Below, piece after piece: positions 32,886 to 40,908 of a stretch of 64,000 nucleotides of DNA. The stretch lies in contig NZ_CAJUBK010000001.1 of the NCBI RefSeq assembly GCF_910584465.1, forward strand, positions 1 through 64,000, in the 5' to 3' direction. The notes under the pieces are model-generated. The model was not told where the DNA came from, made no database searches, and saw nothing but the letters and a program-made list of their open reading frames with translations. Numbering within the stretch: the stretch's first letter is position 1; every line of letters begins with the position of its first letter. A program made the translations under genes and the position numbers. Source of the DNA: an uncultured Oscillibacter sp. GTDB taxonomy: Bacteria; Bacillota; Clostridia; Oscillospirales; Oscillospiraceae.

Positions 32886-34451
32886 TCATTTCGCGTACTC
32901 GACGACCTTGGTCTCCCGGAGGACATGGACCTTGATCTGACCGGGGTACTCCATCTCCTCCTCGATTTTCTTGGCCAGATCCCGGGCCAGGAGGACCATC
33001 TGGTCCTCGCTGACCTGCTCGGGCCGGACCATGACCCGGACCTCCCGGCCCGCCTGGATGGCGTAAGCCTTGTCCACGCCGGGATAGCCGCCGGTGATGC
33101 TCTCCAGCTGCTCCAGGCGCTTGATGTAGTTCTCCAGGTTCTCGCGCCGGGCGCCGGGCCGGGCGGCGGAGATGGCGTCCGCGGCCTGTACCAGGCAGGC
33201 GACGATGGTCCTGGGCTCCACATCGTTGTGGTGGGCCTCGATGGCGTGGACGATGTCCTCCCGCTCCTTGTACTTCCGGGCGAACTCCACGCCCAGGGCC
33301 ACATGGGTGCCCTCCATCTCATGGTCGACGGACTTGCCCAGGTCGTGGAGCAGTCCGGCGCGCTTGGCGGCCTGCACGTCCACGCCCAGCTCCGCGGCCA
33401 TCATGCCGGCGATGTGGCTGACTTCCACGGAGTGCTGGAGGACGTTCTGCCCGTAGCTGGTGCGGTAGTGGAGGCGGCCCAGCATCTTCACCAGCTCGGG
33501 GTGGAGGCTGCGGATGCCGCACTCGAAGGTGACCCGCTCGCCCTCGGCCTTGATGGTGGCGTCCACCTCCCGGCGGGCCTTCTCCACCATCTCCTCGATG
33601 TGGGTGGGGTGGATGCGCCCGTCGGAGATGAGCTTCTCCAGGGCGAGGCGGGCGATCTCCCGGCGCACCGGCTCGAAGCAGGAGACGGTGATGGCCTCCG
33701 GCGTGTCGTCGATGATGAGGTCCACGCCGGTCAGGGTCTCGATGGTGCGGATGTTCCGGCCTTCCCGGCCGATGATGCGGCCTTTCATCTCGTCATTGGG
33801 CAGGGGGACCACACTGACGGTCATGTCGGCCACCTGGTCGGCGGCGCAGCGCTGGATGGCCTGGGCCACGATCTCCCGGGCCCGGGCGTCGCACTCCTCC
33901 TTCATCCGGGACTCGACCTCTTTGATCTTGAGGGCGGTCTCATGGGTGACCTCGGACTCCACCTGGTCGATGAGGTACTGCTTGGCCTCCTCGGTGGTGA
34001 AGCCGGAGATGCGCTCGAGCATCTCGGTCTGGCCGCGCTTGACGAGCCGGATCTCTTCGGCCTCCTTGTCGATGGCGGCGTGCTTTTGTGTCAGGGACTC
34101 TTCTTTCTTTTCCACGGCCTCGATCTTCCGGTCGAGGTTCTCCTCCTTCTGCTGCAGGCGGTTCTCCTGCCGCTGAAGGTCGGCCCGGCGTTCTTTGACT
34201 TCCTTTTCGTACTCGCTGCGGTTCTTCAAGATCTCTTCCTTGGCCTCCAACAAAGCCTCGCGCTTCTTGGATTCGGCGCTTTTGATGGCTTCGTTGACGA
34301 TGCGCTTCCCCTCTTCCTCAGCGCTGGAGATCTCTTTCTCAGAGACGTTCTTCCGGTAGCGGATACCGAGCGGGAAGAAGATCGCGCCGCCGACCGCCAC
34401 GCCGATCACTACGGCGATGATGAGCTGGATCACGGCTGCTGATCCCTCCAT
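32886..34451 (-). CDS. rny: Ribonuclease Y
   Basis: Membrane-anchored endoribonuclease that initiates mRNA decay in Firmicutes. 521 residues in the standard order: N-terminal membrane helix (about 5-28), long Glu/Lys/Arg coiled coil (about 35-200), KH domain (GRIIGREGRNIRTIE), HD domain (VLQHSVEVSHIAG... LLHDLGKSVDHE). Start 34451 chosen because the membrane helix begins there; the ribosome site is weak (AAAAAATCGA). A GTG at 34499 would add 16 residues. Confidence 0.96.
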   Translation of the reverse strand: MEGSAAVIQLIIAVVIGVAVGGAIFFPLGIRYRKNVSEKEISSAEEEGKRIVNEAIKSAESKKREALLEAKEEILKNRSEYEKEVKERRADLQRQENRLQQKEENLDRKIEAVEKKEESLTQKHAAIDKEAEEIRLVKRGQTEMLERISGFTTEEAKQYLIDQVESEVTHETALKIKEVESRMKEECDARAREIVAQAIQRCAADQVADMTVSVVPLPNDEMKGRIIGREGRNIRTIETLTGVDLIIDDTPEAITVSCFEPVRREIARLALEKLISDGRIHPTHIEEMVEKARREVDATIKAEGERVTFECGIRSLHPELVKMLGRLHYRTSYGQNVLQHSVEVSHIAGMMAAELGVDVQAAKRAGLLHDLGKSVDHEMEGTHVALGVEFARKYKEREDIVHAIEAHHNDVEPRTIVACLVQAADAISAARPGARRENLENYIKRLEQLESITGGYPGVDKAYAIQAGREVRVMVRPEQVSEDQMVLLARDLAKKIEEEMEYPGQIKVHVLRETKVVEYAK

Positions 34452-34750
34452 TTCGATTTTTTGGTATCGTCCGGAGCCTGTTCCAAAGACCGTCGACACA
34501 CCCGTGCGGCGGAGGGGGATCGTCCCGCCTCCCAGGGCATGGGACGCCCGCGGGCGGTATGGCCGCCGCGGCGACCGGGGCCCCTCTCGTCCTGCCCGCG
34601 CCCCGGATGAGGGGCGCCCGTCCGCGCTGGGGCGGGGAGCTCTCTCCGCTGGGCGTATCGTCAGTCCCCAAAACAGGCCCGGTCGAACAGGGTCGGTCTT
34701 AGAAAACGACCGGAGGGCGCCCCTTTGCCCCCCGATGGCGATCTTCCTCT
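34452..34750 (-). other. Long 5' leader of rny
   Basis: About 300 bases between the rny promoter and start, GC-rich with several possible stems (for example CGGTCG...CGACCG near 34685-34715). No known riboswitch or protein-leader signature recognised. RNase Y and other nucleases are often autoregulated through their leaders. Confidence 0.5.
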
Positions 34751-34779
34751 AGTTTAAACGTTTGCCGGACGGCTGTCAA
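34751..34779 (-). promoter_or_regulatory. Sigma-A promoter of rny
   Basis: Minus strand TTGACA (34779-34774), 17 bases, TAAACT (34756-34751). Confidence 0.75.
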
Positions 34780-34866
34780 GGAAAATCCTCAGATCTGAGG
34801 CAGATCCCTGCGAAAAATTTGCGGGGAGGGGGAAGCGGGGGCCGGCGCGGGCCCTCACCCGGGCGG

Positions 34867-35607
34867 TCAGGTGTCGATGAAGGCGGCGGCGGCGTAGCCC
34901 ACCAGGTCCCCGTAATGGACGACGTACCAGCCCTGCCACTCGCCGTAGATGGTCACGGGGGCCCCGTTGGGCATGTTGGCGATGATGGTGCCGGTGGGGG
35001 CGGGGTAGCTCCGCAGGTTCAGCGTCCCCCAGCGGACGGACACCCGGCCCTCCACGGGATCTGTGGGATAGATGAAGGGCAGGCCGAAAAACTCGGTCAG
35101 CGCCCGGGCCAGCTGCTGGGCGATGGCGTCCATGTGGCCCTCCACCCAGACGGCGTCGGAATAATTGTCGTGGTAGCCGATCTCCGCCAGCACGGCGGGG
35201 GCGTTGGACTGGGCGACCTCCCCCAGCGTGGTGGTGGAGCGGGTGGTGACCTTGTTGGGCAGGGGATAGATCTTGCGCAGCTCCTGGGCGATGAGCTCCG
35301 CCGCCCGCCGGCCCTGGCGGCTGGTGGGGTAGTAAAAGACGATGATGCCCCGCTCCTCGCCGTAGCGGCCCTCCGGCGCGCCGTTGGAGTGGAGGGCGAG
35401 GTAGAGGTCGTAGGTCCCCCGGTTGGCCTCCCGGATGGAGGACCCGGCGGTCATCTCGGGGCGGTTTCGCTGGAATTGGATGCCGTTGGACCGCAGGTAG
35501 GGGACCAGGGTGTCCGCCAGCAGGTTCATGTTGTATTCCTCCGAGCCGCTGCCGGTGACGTAGGCGTTCCACTCCTGAGTCGACGGGCTCAAATAGATCG
35601 TAGGCAT
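34867..35607 (-). CDS. N-acetylmuramoyl-L-alanine amidase (Amidase_3) with C-terminal SH3 domain
   Basis: 246 residues; catalytic domain about 1-175, SH3b domain about 185-246 (VSVRWGTLNLRSYPAPTGTII). Recognised motifs: EEYNMNLLADTL, the His ligand in LALHSNG, and the catalytic Glu in AEIGYHDN. The usual first zinc histidine (DPGHGG) is replaced by SPSTQEWN. No signal peptide, so export may depend on holins, sporulation lysis or another route. Related clostridial proteins act in cell-wall or spore-cortex turnover. Start 35607 behind AAGGAGGG. Confidence 0.85.
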   Translation of the reverse strand: MPTIYLSPSTQEWNAYVTGSGSEEYNMNLLADTLVPYLRSNGIQFQRNRPEMTAGSSIREANRGTYDLYLALHSNGAPEGRYGEERGIIVFYYPTSRQGRRAAELIAQELRKIYPLPNKVTTRSTTTLGEVAQSNAPAVLAEIGYHDNYSDAVWVEGHMDAIAQQLARALTEFFGLPFIYPTDPVEGRVSVRWGTLNLRSYPAPTGTIIANMPNGAPVTIYGEWQGWYVVHYGDLVGYAAAAFIDT

Positions 35608-35700
35608 GGCGATCCCTCCTTCTTATTTGGATACTATGGAGATCCGGGCGGATGTGTGCTATACTGGACGGGAAAAAAGCTGACAGGAGGGCCTCATCCC

Positions 35701-36930
35701 ATGAAAGCAGGACGTCCATACCCCAGCGCCGCCGTCACGCCCAAGGCCGAAGCCGCCATCCTCCGGGGGCACCCCTGGGTCTATGACGCAGAGATCCTTT
35801 CCATCACCGGGACGCCGGAGGACGGCGGCCTGGTGGACGTGCAGGGCCGGAAGGGCGCGTACCTTGGCACCGGCTTCTTGTCCGCGGCGTCCAAGATCCG
35901 CATCCGCCTGCTCTCCCGGAACGCCAACGACCGCTTCGACGCCGCCTTCTGGGAGCGGAAGCTCCGCTGGGCCTGGGAGTACCGGAAGACCGTCATGGAC
36001 CCGGAGGACCTGGACGCCTGCCGGGTCGTCTTCGGCGAGGCCGACATGTTCCCCGGACTGACGGTGGACAAGTTCCACGACCTCCTCAGCGTCCAGGTGC
36101 TCTCGGCGGGCATGGAGAAGGTCAAGGGGCTGGTGCTGCCCCTGCTGGTCCGCATCCTCCGGGAGGACGGGCAGGCCGTCCGGGGCGTCTACGAGCGGAA
36201 CGACTCGGCCCTCCGGGAGAAGGAGGGCCTGCCGCAGTATAAAGCCTGGTACGCCCTGCCGGGGGAGGCGGTCCCGGAGTCCCCGGTGACGCAGATCGTG
36301 GAGAATGGGATCCGGTACCTGGTGGATGTAGAGAACGGCCAGAAGACCGGCTTCTTCTTGGATCAGAAGTATGACCGCCGGGCGGTGGCCCGTCTGGCGA
36401 AGGGGAAGAGGGTGCTGGACTGCTTCACCCATACCGGCTCCTTCGCCCTGAACGCCGCCCGGGGCGGGGCGGAGCACGTCACCGCCGTGGACGTGTCGGA
36501 GACCGCCGTGGAGATGGCGCGGGCCAACGCGGAGCGGAACGGCCTGAGCGGCGTGGTGGAGTGCGTGGCCGCCAACGTCTTCGAGCTGCTCCCGGCCCTG
36601 GAGAGGGAGCCGCCGAGGTACGACTTCATCATCCTGGACCCGCCGGCCTTCACCAAGTCCCGGAAGACGGCGGCCAGCGCCATGACCGGGTATAAAGAGA
36701 TCAACTACCGGGCCATGAAGCTGCTCCCCCGGGGCGGGTATCTGGCGACGTGTTCCTGCTCCCACTTCGTGCCGGAGGAGGCGTTCACCGCCATGCTCCG
36801 CTCCGCCGCGCGGGACGCCGGGGTCCGCCTCCGGCAGATCGAGGCCCGGCAGCAGAGCTGCGACCACCCGATCTTATGGGGCGTGGAGGAGACGAGCTAT
36901 CTGAAATTCTACCTGTTCCAGGTGGTGTGA
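35701..36930 (+). CDS. Class I SAM-dependent rRNA methyltransferase, RlmI-like
   Basis: 409 residues: N-terminal PUA-like domain (AILRGHPWVYDAEI..., GLVDVQ), a central region, then a Rossmann methyltransferase with motif I LDCFTHTGSFALNAA, motif II VTAVDVSE and the catalytic-type motif ILDPPAFTKS. This is the RlmI/YwbD family that makes m5C in 23S rRNA; the exact target is unproven. ATG 35701 follows AGGAGGG. Followed by mtnN after 15 bases. Confidence 0.9.
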   Translation: MKAGRPYPSAAVTPKAEAAILRGHPWVYDAEILSITGTPEDGGLVDVQGRKGAYLGTGFLSAASKIRIRLLSRNANDRFDAAFWERKLRWAWEYRKTVMDPEDLDACRVVFGEADMFPGLTVDKFHDLLSVQVLSAGMEKVKGLVLPLLVRILREDGQAVRGVYERNDSALREKEGLPQYKAWYALPGEAVPESPVTQIVENGIRYLVDVENGQKTGFFLDQKYDRRAVARLAKGKRVLDCFTHTGSFALNAARGGAEHVTAVDVSETAVEMARANAERNGLSGVVECVAANVFELLPALEREPPRYDFIILDPPAFTKSRKTAASAMTGYKEINYRAMKLLPRGGYLATCSCSHFVPEEAFTAMLRSAARDAGVRLRQIEARQQSCDHPILWGVEETSYLKFYLFQVV

Positions 36931-36945
36931 AGGAGGCGCTTTTGC

Positions 36946-37635
36946 GTGAGGAGGATCGGTATCGTGTGCGCCAGCGATACGGAGCTGGCGCCCTTCCTGG
37001 AGAGGATGGACGTCGCCCGGACCACGGAGCGGGCGATGCTGAGGTTCTACGAGGGGACGGCGGGGCCGCTCCCCGTCACGGCGGTGTACGGCGGCGTATG
37101 TAAGGTGAACGCCGCCGTGGCGGCGGAGCTGCTGATCGGGACCTTCGGCGTGGACGCGGTCGTCGACGCCGGGACCGCCGGGGGGCTGGATCCCGGCGTC
37201 GGGCGGTTCGATACGGTGGTCGCGGAGCGTTCCTTTTATCACGACGTGTCGGAGGACATCCTGACGGAGTTCCACCCGTGGATGCCGTCGGTCTATTTCC
37301 CGTCGGACGGGGGCCTGCTGGCCGCCGCGCGGGCCTATGCGGCGGAGGCCGGGCGCCCCCTGCGCTTCGGGACGATCGCCACGGGGGAGGCGTTCATCGA
37401 GGACGGGGACCGGGAGCGCATCTACCGCGCCCGCGCCCCGCTGGCGGTGGATATGGAGACCGCCGCGGTCGCCCATGTCTGCTATGTGGAGCGCGTCCCC
37501 TTCCTGTCGGTGAGGACCGTCACCGATACCGCCGGCGGCAGCGGGGCGGAGGCGTTCGAGCGGAACTGCGTGCGGGCTTCCAAGATCGCGGCGGAGGTCA
37601 CGATGGGCATCCTGCGGGGATGGGCCGGCGTTTAG
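36946..37635 (+). CDS. mtnN: 5'-methylthioadenosine/S-adenosylhomocysteine nucleosidase
   Basis: Cleaves MTA and SAH, which fits the methyltransferase upstream that produces SAH. 229 residues with the nucleosidase landmarks: N-terminal IGIVCASDTELAPF, the GTAGGLDP phosphorylase-like turn, and the ribose-binding VDMETAAVAHVC. GTG start behind GAAGGAGG. The stop codon overlaps the stop of the convergent gene. Confidence 0.9.
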   Translation: MRRIGIVCASDTELAPFLERMDVARTTERAMLRFYEGTAGPLPVTAVYGGVCKVNAAVAAELLIGTFGVDAVVDAGTAGGLDPGVGRFDTVVAERSFYHDVSEDILTEFHPWMPSVYFPSDGGLLAAARAYAAEAGRPLRFGTIATGEAFIEDGDRERIYRARAPLAVDMETAAVAHVCYVERVPFLSVRTVTDTAGGSGAEAFERNCVRASKIAAEVTMGILRGWAGV

Positions 37636-38147
37636 AAGAGGCCCGCCCTCCGCATCCCCTCCAGGTCCCCCGTGACCCGGAGGAACCGCAAAGAGCAGAC
37701 CACGTCGGCGGTGGACACCAGCAGGCAGGCGTAGGTCACCGGCGCCGGGACGGCCTGCGCCAGCGCCTGGGCCCACGGCTGGACGAACCGGACCGCCGCC
37801 CACACCAGCACCCCCCAGGCCAGGCTGAAGGGGAGGCAGACCCGCCCCCGGAGGTTCCCCGGGACCTGGCGGTAGTCCCAGAAGCGGACGCCCAAAGCCC
37901 GCTCCCCGGCCCAGTGGTAGAGATACTCCGCCGCCGTCGCGGCCAGCCCGCCGAAGACCATCAGCTCCGCCCAGCCCATGGGCGGCAGGGCCAGCACCGC
38001 CAGCATCCCCAGCCCGTAGACGGGGCAAAGGGGCAGGAGGAGCAGGCAGCGCCGCCGCCCTCCCCCGGACGAAGCGGCGGCGAAGGCCAGCTCCACCAGC
38101 CAGCCCAGGAAGCTGTAGATCCAGAAATACCAGAGCCAGGGGGCCAT
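37632..38147 (-). CDS. CmpB-type putative ABC transporter permease/membrane protein
   Basis: 171-residue polytopic protein with about five hydrophobic segments. Start MAPWLWYFWIYSFLGWLVE and the internal WDYRQVPGNLRGRVCLPFSLAWG are hallmarks of the ABC_trans_CmpB family. No ATPase partner is adjacent and the function is unknown. The 3' end overlaps mtnN by 4 bases tail to tail. Confidence 0.85.
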   Translation of the reverse strand: MAPWLWYFWIYSFLGWLVELAFAAASSGGGRRRCLLLLPLCPVYGLGMLAVLALPPMGWAELMVFGGLAATAAEYLYHWAGERALGVRFWDYRQVPGNLRGRVCLPFSLAWGVLVWAAVRFVQPWAQALAQAVPAPVTYACLLVSTADVVCSLRFLRVTGDLEGMRRAGLF

Positions 38148-38201
38148 GTCCGATCACCTCACGGCTCAGTCTCCCCCAGGGGGCGGACGTGTATCCGGCC
38201 C

Positions 38202-38230
38202 TTGCGCCGGTAGTTTTTTCATGGTATGAT
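38202..38230 (+). promoter_or_regulatory. Sigma-A promoter of the UDG gene
   Basis: TTGCGC (38202-38207), 17 bases, TATGAT (38225-38230). No SOS box in this stretch. Confidence 0.6.
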
Positions 38231-38270
38231 GGTCCGGCAGGGGACAACGAAAGGATAGGAGTGGAACGAT

Positions 38271-38840
38271 ATGGATACATGGGAGAGCTTGCGGGCGGAG
38301 TGCCTTGGATGTGAGGGCTGTTCCCTCGCGGAGGGCCGCCACAGCGTGGTCTTCGGCGACGGCGCGGAGGACGCGGAGATCCTGCTGATCGGCGAGGGCC
38401 CCGGCCAGCATGAGGACGAGCAGGGCAGGCCCTTCGTGGGCCGGGCGGGGAAGCTGCTGGATGAGATGCTGGAGATGGTGGGCCTGGACCGGAGCAAGGT
38501 CTACATCGCCAACATCGTCAAGTGCCGCCCGCCCCAGAACCGGGACCCCCTGGGCGTGGAGCGGGACGCGTGCATCGGCTGGCTCCGCCGCCAGACGGCG
38601 CTGCTGCGCCCCAAGATCATCGTCTGCCTGGGCCGCATCGCCGCCAAGTCCATCATCAAGGAGGACTTCCGCATCACCCAGGAGCACGGCCAGTGGTCCC
38701 AGCGCAACGGCGTGTGGATGACCGCCATCTACCATCCGGCGGCGCTGCTGCGGGACGTCCATAAGCGTCCGGATACCTTCGAGGACCTGAAGGACATCCA
38801 GGCCAAGGCCCGGGAGCTGTGCGAACACACGGAGCTTTGA
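38271..38840 (+). CDS. Uracil-DNA glycosylase, family 4 ([4Fe-4S])
   Basis: Removes uracil from DNA. 189 residues with the active-site motif GEGPGQHEDEQGRPFVG, the cluster cysteines (CxxC at about 14-17, then KCRPPQNRDP and a Cys 15 residues later), and the C-terminal IYHPAALLR motif. Start behind AAAGGATAGGAG. Single gene with its own promoter and a hairpin at the end. Confidence 0.95.
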   Translation: MDTWESLRAECLGCEGCSLAEGRHSVVFGDGAEDAEILLIGEGPGQHEDEQGRPFVGRAGKLLDEMLEMVGLDRSKVYIANIVKCRPPQNRDPLGVERDACIGWLRRQTALLRPKIIVCLGRIAAKSIIKEDFRITQEHGQWSQRNGVWMTAIYHPAALLRDVHKRPDTFEDLKDIQAKARELCEHTEL

Positions 38841-38857
38841 GCGGCATGGACCATCGG

Positions 38858-38886
38858 GAGGGGGAGGGGCCGGGCCCCTCCCCCTC
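38858..38886 (+). terminator. Hairpin after the UDG gene
   Basis: 12-bp stem GAGGGGGAGGGG/CCCCTCCCCCTC, CCGGG loop; no T-run. Confidence 0.6.
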
Positions 38887-38899
38887 GTCTCCTGCAAAG

Positions 38900-38953
38900 T
38901 TGTAAACTGATTTTAAAAAAGTGGTTGACAAATAGGGGAGGATGCGGTATCCT
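38900..38953 (+). promoter_or_regulatory. bioY promoter with BirA-box-like operator
   Basis: TTGACA (38925-38930), 17 bases, TATCCT (38948-38953). TTGTAAAC (38900-38907), 16 bases, GTTGACAA (38924-38931) matches the Firmicutes biotin-repressor box TTGTTAAC-N14-16-GTTAACAA with one mismatch per half. The right half overlaps the -35. Biotin repression of bioY is therefore likely. Confidence 0.8.
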
Positions 38954-38984
38954 AGGTCCCGAGGAAACAGAAGGAGGAACGTCT

Positions 38985-39545
38985 ATGCCTGATCGGACCC
39001 TATCGAAGATGAAGGCCCGGGACCTGACGCTGGTCGCGCTGTTCACGGCGCTGACGGCGGTCTGCGCCTGGATCTCCGTCCCCGTCCCCGCGCCCTTCGT
39101 GCAGTTCACGATGCAGACCTTCGCCATCTTCGCGGCGCTGCTGGCCCTGGGAGGGGAGCGGGGGACCCTGGCCGTCACCGCCTATCTGCTCCTGGGCGCG
39201 GTGGGCGCGCCGGTGTTCAGCAATTTCCGCGGCGGCCTGGGGGTGCTGCTGGGGACCACGGGAGGCTATATCCTGGGGTTCTTTTTCACGGCCCTGCTGT
39301 ACTGGTGGATGACCGCCCGGCTGGGGGAGGCCCTGGGGGTGAAGCTCACCGCCTGCGTGCTGGGGATGGTCACCTATTACGCCTTCGGCACGGCCTGGTA
39401 TCTGGCGCTGTATGCTATGACGGATAGCCCTGTGGGCCTGATGACCGCCCTGGGCTACTGCGTGTTCCCCTTCATCGTCCCGGATCTCGTGAAGCTGGGG
39501 CTGGCGGTGCTGCTGGCCCGGCGGCTGAGGGAGCGCCTCCGGTGA
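38985..39545 (+). CDS. bioY: Biotin transporter BioY (S component)
   Basis: 186-residue polytopic substrate-binding component of the ECF biotin transporter, with about six hydrophobic segments. Diagnostic parts: ISVPVPAPFVQFTMQTFAIFAALLALGG and LGAVGAPVFSNFRGGLGVLLGTTGGYILGF. It presumably uses the shared EcfA/EcfT module whose ecfT gene ends at the start of this window. ATG 38985 behind AAGGAGG. Under a BirA-box-like operator. Confidence 0.95.
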   Translation: MPDRTLSKMKARDLTLVALFTALTAVCAWISVPVPAPFVQFTMQTFAIFAALLALGGERGTLAVTAYLLLGAVGAPVFSNFRGGLGVLLGTTGGYILGFFFTALLYWWMTARLGEALGVKLTACVLGMVTYYAFGTAWYLALYAMTDSPVGLMTALGYCVFPFIVPDLVKLGLAVLLARRLRERLR

Positions 39546-39590
39546 GGGAGCGCGGGAGGGCCGGCGCCGTGAGGCACCGGCCCTCCTTCG

Positions 39591-40073
39591 TCAAAACCGC
39601 AGCCGCATATCGTACCAGACGGCCCCGCCGTGGACGGATCCGGAGACGCCCTCGCTCCGATAGCCAAGGCTCTCGTAATAGCGGCGGAGCTCCGCCCTGC
39701 AGGTCAGGACGCAGCCCGCCCGGCCCTGCGCCCTGGCGTCGGCGATGACCCGCTCCATCAAAAGAGCGGCCCGGCCCTGCGTCCGGTATCGGGGCAGGGT
39801 GCCGACGCCGAAGATCATCTGCCATGCGCCGCCCTCGTCGTGGAGGGCGGCGTCGGCGTACATCTCGTCCCGGAGCAAGGGCTCGTCGGAGACGGGGCCG
39901 TCGATGTAGCTGACCAGGGCGCCGTCCTCCTCCATCAGCCAGAAGTGGTCCGGATAGACGGCCAGCCGCCGGGCGAGGGCCTCCGCAGAGGCGGCTTCCG
40001 CCGGGGGGAAGCAGGCGGCCTCCGCCGCCGCCAGGGCGGGCAGGTCTGCGGGCACGGCGTTCCGGATCGTCAT
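39591..40073 (-). CDS. GNAT family N-acetyltransferase
   Basis: 160 residues; GNAT fold with MTIRNAVPADLPALAAAEAACFPP at the N-terminus, a beta-4 segment IFGVGTLPRYRTQGRAALLM (acetyl-CoA pyrophosphate loop R-x-x-G-x-A) and the C-terminal YYESLGYRSEG. Resembles arylalkylamine-type acetyltransferases, substrate unknown. A run of bases at 40074-40230, upstream of it, holds only a short GTAC-containing hairpin (40154-40171). Confidence 0.9.
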   Translation of the reverse strand: MTIRNAVPADLPALAAAEAACFPPAEAASAEALARRLAVYPDHFWLMEEDGALVSYIDGPVSDEPLLRDEMYADAALHDEGGAWQMIFGVGTLPRYRTQGRAALLMERVIADARAQGRAGCVLTCRAELRRYYESLGYRSEGVSGSVHGGAVWYDMRLRF

Positions 40074-40230
40074 GGCGTCTCCTCTCAGGGCTCGTCCATA
40101 TAGGACGGATGTGGGGACCTCCGGCAGGGCCGGATGCAGGGCAGGGGCCCGCGGGCGTACGGACGTACGCCGCCGGCGCGGCAGGGGGACAGGCCGGGGA
40201 GGCGTGCGTCCCGCCGGCTGCGGACAGGCC

Positions 40231-40683
40231 CTAGGGGCGTCCCCGCAGGTATTGGTATTCCAGCAGCATCCGTCCGGTGCCGCTAGAGATGTTCTCGATG
40301 TGATAGGGCTGGTCCGCCTTGAACCGGATGGCGTCCCGCTCCAGGAGCTGGAAGGTCCGGCCCTCCGCCGTGAGGCTCACCGTGCCGGAGAGCACTGTGG
40401 CATGGCAGACGCAGCCTGGGAGGGAGGTGCCGGGGGTGTATCTCGCGCCGATGTACAGGTCCAGGAAGCAGCTCATCATGTTGCTGATGTCGTCGTAGGG
40501 GAGGCTGGGCCGCAGGATGGTCCTGCCGCCGTCCAGATGCTTGGGCCGGGAGGCCTGGACCCGGGACAGGATCGGAGAGCCGCCCTCCATGATCTCGGGC
40601 CCCAGCTTTTCCGTCCTCTCCTTGTCCGGCCGGTGGGGCATGACCCCCTCCCCCGGCAGGGGCGCGAACAGATCCTCTTCCAT
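40231..40683 (-). CDS. Cupin domain protein
   Basis: 150-residue single-cupin protein; the conserved beta-barrel is in the C-terminal half (PGTSLPGCVCHATVLSGTVSLTAEGRTFQLLERDAIRFKAD, then PYHIENIS). The histidine spacing is atypical, so metal binding is uncertain. Without a helix-turn-helix; it may be the sensor half of a regulator or a small enzyme. Start 40683 behind GGAGAGGA. Own promoter. Confidence 0.8.
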   Translation of the reverse strand: MEEDLFAPLPGEGVMPHRPDKERTEKLGPEIMEGGSPILSRVQASRPKHLDGGRTILRPSLPYDDISNMMSCFLDLYIGARYTPGTSLPGCVCHATVLSGTVSLTAEGRTFQLLERDAIRFKADQPYHIENISSGTGRMLLEYQYLRGRP

Positions 40684-40730
40684 GTGCGGTCCTCTCCTCC
40701 GTGTCCTCCCTCGTCGGGATAGCTTGCACC

Positions 40731-40759
40731 ATACTACCTTTTTTGCCGGCGTTTGTCAA
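40731..40759 (-). promoter_or_regulatory. Sigma-A promoter of the cupin gene
   Basis: Minus strand TTGACA (40759-40754), 17 bases, TAGTAT (40736-40731). Confidence 0.7.
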
Positions 40760-40908
40760 GGCGCTTTGCCTCCCCCGGGGGCCCTGGGCGGCGCGGGAGA
40801 CTGAAAAATGTAAGAGATCTGTAAGGTCTTTGTCGAGCCGTTCGTAAGATATGTCCGATATGCTCTTCCCAAAGACCGGCTTTTGCCGGGGACGAGGAGG
40901 ATATCGTG

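Noticed and set aside
32611..32889. A 92-codon minus-strand frame between rny and the unknown gene
   Set aside because: No ribosome site, it overlaps two hairpins and the rny end, and its composition is biased toward Arg/Pro/Gly.
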